Of a stretch of DNA of 10,777 nt, positions 5,869 to 10,777 are shown one piece after another. This stretch comes from Bacteroidota bacterium (GTDB lineage: Bacteria > Bacteroidota > Bacteroidia > NS11-12g > UBA9320), in the NCBI GenBank assembly GCA_024638525.1, contig JAHEKB010000057.1:1-10777 (forward strand), given 5' to 3'. Each line of letters starts with the position of its first letter. Position 1 is the stretch's first letter. Under the pieces are notes generated by a model. The model was not told where the DNA came from, made no database searches, and worked only from the letters and a program-made list of their open reading frames with translations. Position numbers and translations under genes: made by a program.

Positions 5869-8277
5869 ATGAGAGTAAGAAAACTGGGACTATTGTCAAT
5901 ATTAGTGCTTTTGGGTACTGTAAATTGTACAGCTCAAAAGATCTGCCAGCACTTGCATCAATCACTCAGTGCAATGCAATCTCAAAAAAATGACAATCGA
6001 TTAGACAGTTTTGATGTACTGCATTATCATATCAATGCCGATTTCTTGGATTATCAGAGTCAAAGAAAAATTGATGGCGTTGCTGTTCTTAAAATTCATA
6101 AGAAGGTTCAATTTCAAGAATTGCGCTTGGACCTCCTAGGACTTGACGTTGAGCATATTGTACTCAATCACCTGGACACTGTTGCATTTGATCATTTGTC
6201 AGAAGACCTAAGGGTTAATGTGGGTTCAATTGCTCAGGGAGATACCTTTTTGATGCAAATTACTTATTCGGGTACACCCAAAAAAGATGCGCGTTGGGGT
6301 GGATTCTATTTCTCGGGGGATTATGCATTCAATTTAGGTGTTGGATTTGATGCTGACCCTCACAATTACGGCAGGGTGTGGTTCCCTTGTGTAGATAATT
6401 TTGTAGACCGAGCGACTTACTCGTTCAACATTAGGGTGGATAGTCCGGCGGTGGCAATGTGCAATGGCACAATTGGCGGCATTATAGAGTTGTCCAATGG
6501 ACTGAGGTCCTACCACTGGGACATGGATCAACCCATTCCGACATATCTAGCCTCTGTGGCCATTGCTCCCTATCAATTATTGGAGAGCCAGGTAGATGGA
6601 ATTCCTGTCACCTTAGCTGCAGTGGCTTCAGATACATCAAATACCAAATCCAGTTTCGAGAATTTAGATCAGTGCATACAAGCTTTTGTAAAAAGATATG
6701 GCAGGCATTCCTTTGATCGAATTGGTTTTAATATGGTTCCCTTTAATGGTGGGGCAATGGAGCATGCAACCAATATTGCCTATCCGCGCTTTGGCATCCA
6801 GAATGGTTCAAAGACTTATGAAACCTTATTTGCTCATGAATTGGCCCATCACTGGTGGGGAAATACTGTTACATGTAGAAGTCAAGAAGATATGTGGATC
6901 AACGAAGGATGGGCTTCCTTTTCTGAAAGAATTTTTCTCGAGGAGGTCTATGGCAAAGAGAGATACAAAGATGACATCAGAAGCAATCACAAAGCAGTGG
7001 TTCATTATGCACATATCAGGGATGGCGAGAGTTTAGCGGTGAGTGGAATTGGGCATTCAAACACCTACGGGATGCACGTTTATGACAAAGGAGCGGATAT
7101 GGTTCATACCTTAAGGGGATTTATGGGTGATTCCTCCTTTTTTGCAGCATGTGAGAGCTTTCAGTCGGCTCATAAGTTTAAAGATGTGAGCACTGAGGAT
7201 ATGGAAGAGCACTTTCAGTCATTTACATCGGTTCCCCTAAATAACTTCTTCAAGCAATGGATCAAAACCCAAGGGTTTGCGCAGTTCTTCATTTTGAGTA
7301 TCGAGCTCAACGACACCGACTATGTTATTCGCATTAAGCAAAATCAAAAGTTCAATCAAGAAGAATACAAGGATGTCGTTCACTTTATCAGTGCATTTTC
7401 AGCTGACATGAAGGAGCAGGAGTTCAAATTCTTGATCGACGGTCAGGACCATGAATTGAGAATAGCCAAAGAAAACTTGGAATTTGAACCTGTGTATTGG
7501 GCTTTGGATTTTAATGAAAGAATTAGCGATGCCATTACAGATCAATGGTCAGTAATTCGAAGTGAGGGCGAATTCGAGTTTCCCGAGGCGCTTTTTGAAG
7601 GTGAAGTAATATCACTAACGGATTCTGCACTGCTGAGAGTTGAGCACCATTGGGTAAGTCCAGATCAATATTTCAATAAGATCCCGGGTTTGGCCATGAG
7701 CAAGGAGCGTTATTGGACTGTAGATGGTGTATGGCCTGACAGTTTTGAGCTTCATGCCACGTTCAAATACAACGGCCTACAAACTTCTACTAATCCGGCT
7801 AACGGATATCTGGACAATGAATTGATCAAGATCACGGAAGATAGTTTGGTGCTTCTTTACAGACCCAATGCCATTAGCAATTGGCAGATTCACCCAAACT
7901 ATACGAAGAACATGGGTTCTGTTTTTAATAAAATTGGAGAAATGGTTGTTGAGGATGTTAAGAAAGGTCAATACGCTTTTGGTATTTATGATCAGGCCTT
8001 ACTTTCTATTTTAGAAGAAAAGAAAGCGAAGTTGAATTACACACTATACCCCAATCCAGCGAAAGATGAATTGAATATTAGTTTTGAACAGGAACACGAT
8101 TGCTGCTTGCTGGAGATAACTAATCTACAGGGAAAAGTTGTATTAAGAAAGAAGATCAAATCCAGGCATCAGGATTATACCGCAGATATCAGCGAACTCG
8201 CGGCTGGGGTCTATTTCGTAGGTATGATTACAGGTTTAGAAGCCTATGAGCCCAAACGACTTGTTGTACAGGATTGA
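5869..8277 (+). CDS. Secreted M1 family zinc aminopeptidase with T9SS sorting domain
   Basis: An 802-residue exported metallopeptidase that would remove N-terminal residues from peptides outside the cell or on its surface. The signal peptide ends near TAQ (21-23). The N-terminal beta saddle domain (~45-240) is followed by the catalytic domain. It contains a GAMEN-type substrate motif written GAMEH (295-299), the zinc site HELAH (323-327) with the third ligand Glu346 in NEGWAS, and the transition-state Tyr405 in VYDKG. All catalytic residues are present. A beta-rich module spans ~470-715 (with TDSALLRVEHHWV and RYWTVDGVWPDSF), as in other secreted Bacteroidetes M1 enzymes. Residues ~723-802 form a type A T9SS sorting domain (YTLYPNPAKDEL, GVYFVGM). 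The large C-terminal helical domain of APN-type enzymes is absent. Its TGA stop abuts the stop of the convergent transporter gene. Confidence 0.95.
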   Translation: MRVRKLGLLSILVLLGTVNCTAQKICQHLHQSLSAMQSQKNDNRLDSFDVLHYHINADFLDYQSQRKIDGVAVLKIHKKVQFQELRLDLLGLDVEHIVLNHLDTVAFDHLSEDLRVNVGSIAQGDTFLMQITYSGTPKKDARWGGFYFSGDYAFNLGVGFDADPHNYGRVWFPCVDNFVDRATYSFNIRVDSPAVAMCNGTIGGIIELSNGLRSYHWDMDQPIPTYLASVAIAPYQLLESQVDGIPVTLAAVASDTSNTKSSFENLDQCIQAFVKRYGRHSFDRIGFNMVPFNGGAMEHATNIAYPRFGIQNGSKTYETLFAHELAHHWWGNTVTCRSQEDMWINEGWASFSERIFLEEVYGKERYKDDIRSNHKAVVHYAHIRDGESLAVSGIGHSNTYGMHVYDKGADMVHTLRGFMGDSSFFAACESFQSAHKFKDVSTEDMEEHFQSFTSVPLNNFFKQWIKTQGFAQFFILSIELNDTDYVIRIKQNQKFNQEEYKDVVHFISAFSADMKEQEFKFLIDGQDHELRIAKENLEFEPVYWALDFNERISDAITDQWSVIRSEGEFEFPEALFEGEVISLTDSALLRVEHHWVSPDQYFNKIPGLAMSKERYWTVDGVWPDSFELHATFKYNGLQTSTNPANGYLDNELIKITEDSLVLLYRPNAISNWQIHPNYTKNMGSVFNKIGEMVVEDVKKGQYAFGIYDQALLSILEEKKAKLNYTLYPNPAKDELNISFEQEHDCCLLEITNLQGKVVLRKKIKSRHQDYTADISELAAGVYFVGMITGLEAYEPKRLVVQD

Positions 8278-9168
8278 TCAATCATCGTTAAAGACGTCTT
8301 GACAGTCGTCTTCTGCACTTTCGGTTTCCAGTGTGCAATGCACAATATCCAGTTCAGCCAAGGCATTCTTGACCTCCTGTTTTAACCGTGCAGCTTCATC
8401 GCGTGCATTTTGCTCAATGACCAAATGAACAGTGAGTATATTCTTTTCTCCATCTAAGCTCCATAGATGTAGATCGTGAAAAGACTCGATAGCTGGAAAA
8501 GACATCAGCACTTTTTGAACCTTTTCATAGTCGAGTGTATCCGGAATTGCCTGGAGTATGATCTTCATTGACTTGCTCAGGTTTTTGACAACATTGTACA
8601 GAATGTAAAGTGAGATCAGCATACTGAGAATGGGGTCGATCTGATACCACTCTGTGAAATAAATGGTAATTGAACCAATCAATACAGCAAACCATCCGAG
8701 AACATCTTCCATCAAATGAATGCGAACTACTCTAATATTTTGGCTCTTTTGATTTCTTAGGCGAAGAACAGCGAATCCATTAACAGCAATGCCCAGTAAA
8801 GCCAAGAGCATCATTCCTTTGGGATCTGCTTCTTCTACATGAATCAATCGTGGAATGGCTTTGGTGAAAATGAAGACCGAACCCGAAACCAAAATGATGC
8901 TATTGAGGATTGCTCCAATCATGGAAAATCTTCTGTATCCATAGGTGTAAGTCGCGTTTCTACCTTTTTTGGAAATCTTCTGAAAGTACCAGGCCAAGCC
9001 AAGGGATAAGCTGTCCCCTAGATCGTGAAATGCATCTGATAAGACGGCTAAAGAATTGGTCAAGAGGCCACCTATAATCTCAATAATCGTAAAGCCTAGA
9101 TTGAGAAAAAAAGCCAATCGGAGACTCTTTGTATCGCTATCAGTACTATGTGAATGCTGATTAGACAT
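8278..9168 (-). CDS. Cation diffusion facilitator transporter (zinc-type)
   Basis: A 296-residue inner-membrane exporter that exchanges a divalent metal for protons. About six hydrophobic segments occupy residues 15-205. The two transport-site motifs are HxxxD in TM2 (His48, Asp52, in SDAFHDLGD) and HxxxD in TM5 (His151, Asp155), the His/Asp set typical of Zn-preferring CDF members such as CzcD and ZitB. The cytoplasmic C-terminal domain (~208-280) has the conserved HDLHLWSLD, whose histidines (231, 234) help bind regulatory metal. The N-terminus has only a short SNQHSHS stretch, and the TM4-TM5 loop lacks a long His-rich region. The C-tail (ESAEDDCQDVFNDD) is acidic. The start overlaps the end of engB by 8 bp, which implies co-transcription and translational coupling with that GTPase gene. 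Zinc specificity is inferred from motifs. Confidence 0.94.
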   Translation of the reverse strand: MSNQHSHSTDSDTKSLRLAFFLNLGFTIIEIIGGLLTNSLAVLSDAFHDLGDSLSLGLAWYFQKISKKGRNATYTYGYRRFSMIGAILNSIILVSGSVFIFTKAIPRLIHVEEADPKGMMLLALLGIAVNGFAVLRLRNQKSQNIRVVRIHLMEDVLGWFAVLIGSITIYFTEWYQIDPILSMLISLYILYNVVKNLSKSMKIILQAIPDTLDYEKVQKVLMSFPAIESFHDLHLWSLDGEKNILTVHLVIEQNARDEAARLKQEVKNALAELDIVHCTLETESAEDDCQDVFNDD

Positions 9169-9763
9169 TGTGAATACTGTTTATGATCCAATTGACTAAA
9201 TTATCTAGTCCTTCCTTCTTATTACTTGAAGTCTCAAAGAATAATGGAAGTTCAGCCCAATTTAAGGAAACCGCACGGATGAAGTCGTCTGTGTTTTTTT
9301 GTATCTGTTTGGCTTTGCGTTTATCGGTTTTTGTAAAAACAACAGAAATAGGCACTTTGAACTGTCCACACCAATTGATGAAGTCTAAGTCTATATTTTG
9401 CGGAGGTATACTGGCGTCTACAAGGACAAAAACCACGAAGAGATTGCTGCTCTTTACCAGGTAATCGGAAATAATGCCTTCGAAAAGCTCGCGCTTAGAC
9501 TTAGATACCTTGGCATATCCATAACCAGGGAGATCGACTAAAAATAGCCGCTCTTCTACCTCAAAGAAATTAATTAATTGCGTCTTGCCTGGATTCGAGG
9601 AGGTCTTGGCTAGTTTCTTTTGTTCGCATAATGCGTTGATAAGACTAGATTTACCCACATTTGACCTTCCGATAAAAGCAAACTCGGGCAGATGATTGTT
9701 CTTGATTTGATCAACCGATCCAAAGCTTTTATAAAATTTTGCCTTATTAAAGTCCATAGGCAT
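9161..9763 (-). CDS. engB: Ribosome biogenesis GTP-binding protein EngB/YsxC
   Basis: A 200-residue GTPase of the TrmE-Era-EngA-EngB family that assists assembly of the large ribosomal subunit. All G motifs are visible: G1 GRSNVGKSS (32-40), the G2 region NPGKT (58-61, switch Thr61), G3 DLPGYGYA (77-84), G4 TKTDK (144-148) and G5 TSS (178-180). The DLPGYGYAK signature is specific to EngB. The length is typical. ATG 9763 gives MPMDFNK; an internal ATG at 9757 would remove two residues and fits equally well. The gene starts 15 bp from the divergent menG start, and its probable promoter lies inside menG coding DNA. The downstream CDF gene overlaps its end by 8 bp. Confidence 0.97.
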   Translation of the reverse strand: MPMDFNKAKFYKSFGSVDQIKNNHLPEFAFIGRSNVGKSSLINALCEQKKLAKTSSNPGKTQLINFFEVEERLFLVDLPGYGYAKVSKSKRELFEGIISDYLVKSSNLFVVFVLVDASIPPQNIDLDFINWCGQFKVPISVVFTKTDKRKAKQIQKNTDDFIRAVSLNWAELPLFFETSSNKKEGLDNLVNWIINSIHNV

Positions 9764-9768
9764 ATTTG
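9737..9768 (+). promoter_or_regulatory. Candidate menG promoter inside engB
   Basis: TTTTG at 9737-9741 is a -33-like element, and CATATTTG at 9761-9768 differs from TAnnTTTG by one base; the spacer is 19 bp. The predicted transcription start is about 4-8 bp before the TTG start codon at 9779, giving a very short leader. The promoter lies over the start of engB on the other strand. Confidence 0.4.
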
Positions 9769-9778
9769 CAGCCCGAAA

Positions 9779-10498
9779 TTGACCGACAAAGTTAAACCAT
9801 ATAACGCCACTGAATCAAAAAAAGACCAGGTGCGCTCAATGTTCGACAACATAGCTCATCGCTATGACTTCTTGAACAGATTTCTCTCCCTTGGCATAGA
9901 CAGATCCTGGCGGAAAAAGGCAGTCAAGATGTTGGCTAAACATCAGCCCAAACGTATTTTGGACGTAGCTACTGGAACTGCGGATTTTGCAATAGAGACC
10001 CTCAAGATTAATCCAGAAGAGGTTATCGGTGTTGATATTTCTGAGGGAATGCTTGAAAAAGGTAGGGAGAAGCTCGTCAAAAAAGGCATCAGTAAGATAA
10101 GGCTGGAAACCGGAGACAGTGAGAATTTGCAGTTTGATGACGCGAGCTTTGATGCCGTAATTGTGGCTTTTGGCGTTCGAAATTTTGAGAATCTTGAAAA
10201 AGGACTCAATGAAATCAATAGAGTTTTGAGATCGGGCGGGTTGGTTATGATTCTTGAATTCTCTAAGCCCAGGGGTTTATTCTCACTTGTGTATAAGGCT
10301 TATTTTAACCTAATCTTACCTTTGTGGGGTAAAATCTTCTCTGGAGACAATGCAGCATACACCTATCTTCCTGAGTCTGTAAAGGCATTTCCGGAAGGTG
10401 AAGACTTTAAAGGGATAATGCAAAATTGTGGATACCAGAAGGTTAGCGATAGACGTTTAAGTTTCGGAATATGTTCCATCTACAGCGGAATAAAGTAA
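9779..10498 (+). CDS. ubiE: Demethylmenaquinone methyltransferase MenG/UbiE
   Basis: A 239-residue SAM-dependent C-methyltransferase making the last step of menaquinone synthesis (Bacteroidetes use menaquinone, so menG is the functional name). UbiE signature 1 is FDNIAHRYDFLNRFLSLGID (22-41), SAM motif I is LDVATGTADF (61-70), acidic motif II is IGVDIS (83-88), and signature 2 is RVLRSGGLVMILEFS (148-162). The start is TTG at 9779: family members begin close to the KPYN..KKDQV segment, and the TTG provides this (read as MTDKVKPYN). An upstream in-frame ATG at 9692 would add 29 residues that are only the antisense of engB. The next ATG (9839) would cut into the conserved first helix. The gene overlaps porT by 28 bp. 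Confidence 0.94.
   Translation: MTDKVKPYNATESKKDQVRSMFDNIAHRYDFLNRFLSLGIDRSWRKKAVKMLAKHQPKRILDVATGTADFAIETLKINPEEVIGVDISEGMLEKGREKLVKKGISKIRLETGDSENLQFDDASFDAVIVAFGVRNFENLEKGLNEINRVLRSGGLVMILEFSKPRGLFSLVYKAYFNLILPLWGKIFSGDNAAYTYLPESVKAFPEGEDFKGIMQNCGYQKVSDRRLSFGICSIYSGIK
9787..9820 (-). promoter_or_regulatory. Candidate engB promoter inside menG
   Basis: Read on the minus strand, TAACTTTG (9794-9787) matches TAnnTTTG exactly. A TTTTG -33-like element (9820-9816) lies 21 bp upstream, within the 17-23 bp spacing known for Bacteroidetes promoters. Transcription would start near 9781, about 18 nt before the engB ATG. The whole element sits in the first codons of menG. It is the best-formed promoter seen in the window. 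Confidence 0.5.
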
Positions 10499-10777
10499 TC
10501 ATCACCACTTGTTTTTGCCTTTTTGCCATATTGGCCAAAGCACAGGAACACAATCCACTTTATGACAATAAGGCGGTGCGTTTTGGATTCAATATTTCTG
10601 GGATAAATGCAAAGTTGAAATTTACAACCTCTGAATCTTTTAGAACCTTGGATACGATTCAACGAATCAACTCTGTGAGTTTTCCCGGTTTGGGTCTCGG
10701 TGGATTGGCGAATTTCCGACTGACGGAGAACTTGGATCTCAGGGCCATGATCAATATTCAGTTAGTACAGAGAAATT
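10471..10777 (+). CDS. porT: Type IX secretion protein PorT, N-terminal part (truncated by window edge)
   Basis: About 102 residues are visible. A signal peptide (MFHLQRNKVIITTCFCLFAI, cleavage after LAKA or AQ) leads into NPLYDNKAVRFGFNISGINA. This is followed by SVSFPGLGLGGLANFRLTEN and LDLRAMINIQLVQRN. The order 'YDxKxxxFGFxxGxN ... PGxxLGxLxNxRLxxxLDLR ... QR' is that of PorT/SprT, an outer-membrane beta-barrel protein needed for T9SS secretion and gliding-type surface export. The start ATG overlaps the 3' end of menG by 28 bp in another frame; the frame is closed by a TAG at 10450-10452, and this is the only ATG before the signal peptide. As I recall, ubiE-porT adjacency is common in Flavobacteriia, which supports the call. 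It could act on the two T9SS cargo proteins encoded upstream. Confidence 0.88.
   Translation, partial: MFHLQRNKVIITTCFCLFAILAKAQEHNPLYDNKAVRFGFNISGINAKLKFTTSESFRTLDTIQRINSVSFPGLGLGGLANFRLTENLDLRAMINIQLVQRN

Noticed and set aside
5911..5931. Lipobox in the M1 peptidase signal peptide (Cys20)
   Set aside because: The residue before the Cys is Asn, which does not fit a lipobox, and the TAQ end suits ordinary signal peptidase I; a T9SS domain also implies a different route.
6698..7036. Plus-strand open frame of 112 codons within the M1 peptidase, in another frame
   Set aside because: It covers the HELAH catalytic region of the real gene, and its product has no family features.
9692..9778. ATG at 9692 as the menG start, giving a 268-residue protein
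   Set aside because: The extra 29 residues are the antisense of engB codons and do not resemble any UbiE N-terminus.
9610..9852. Minus-strand open frame of 80 codons spanning the engB-menG junction
   Set aside because: It overlaps the strongly conserved starts of both genes in a different frame and shows no domain.
1..10777. Repeated short string AGTCTATATT at several places (about 1168, 3907 and 9387)
   Set aside because: Each copy lies in coding DNA in an unrelated context and fits codon use in an AT-rich genome; no spacing or array structure.
1..10777. tRNA genes, intrinsic terminators, IS elements or CRISPR repeats
   Set aside because: No cloverleaf, GC stem with T-tract, transposase or regularly spaced repeat was seen; the gaps are too short to hold them.

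Overview
The window looks like chromosome from a marine-type Bacteroidota, most likely Flavobacteriia or a close relative. The evidence is two secreted proteins with C-terminal type IX secretion (T9SS) sorting domains, a PorT gene next to menG, a Bacteroidetes-type putative porin, lipoprotein and signal sequences ending in '..AQ', and promoter-like boxes matching the Bacteroidetes TAnnTTTG consensus. The DNA is moderately AT-rich. The order-level placement is inference.

Layout. 1-629 (-): 5' part of a putative porin that runs off the left edge. 630-1040 (-): small lipoprotein, ending directly against the porin start. 1083-2102 (+): FAD-dependent DAO-family oxidoreductase, overlapping by ATGA with 2099-3841 (+), a membrane LTA-synthase/sulfatase-fold protein. 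3838-5832 (-): large secreted gingipain-like (C25-type) protein with a T9SS domain. 5869-8277 (+): secreted M1 zinc aminopeptidase with a T9SS domain. 8278-9168 (-): cation diffusion facilitator, overlapping 9161-9763 (-), the ribosome-assembly GTPase EngB/YsxC. 9779-10498 (+): menaquinone methyltransferase MenG/UbiE. 10471-10777 (+): 5' part of porT, running off the right edge.

How it fits together. Most genes serve the cell envelope: outer-membrane porin, lipoprotein, an envelope phosphotransferase-like enzyme, two T9SS cargo proteins and a T9SS component. Two housekeeping genes (engB, menG) and a zinc-type exporter are interleaved. No mobile element, CRISPR array, RNA gene or phage-like segment was seen, and no gene-free stretch exceeds about 42 bp.

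The most striking whole-window property is compaction. With the starts chosen here only about 93 bp are non-coding. Both tail-to-tail junctions have overlapping or abutting stop codons, and two genes appear to use TTG starts. The protein most worth a second look is the C25-like one: the positions that would hold the catalytic His and Cys seem to be replaced. I did not find a convincing new multi-gene system; this is mostly ordinary core and envelope chromosome.
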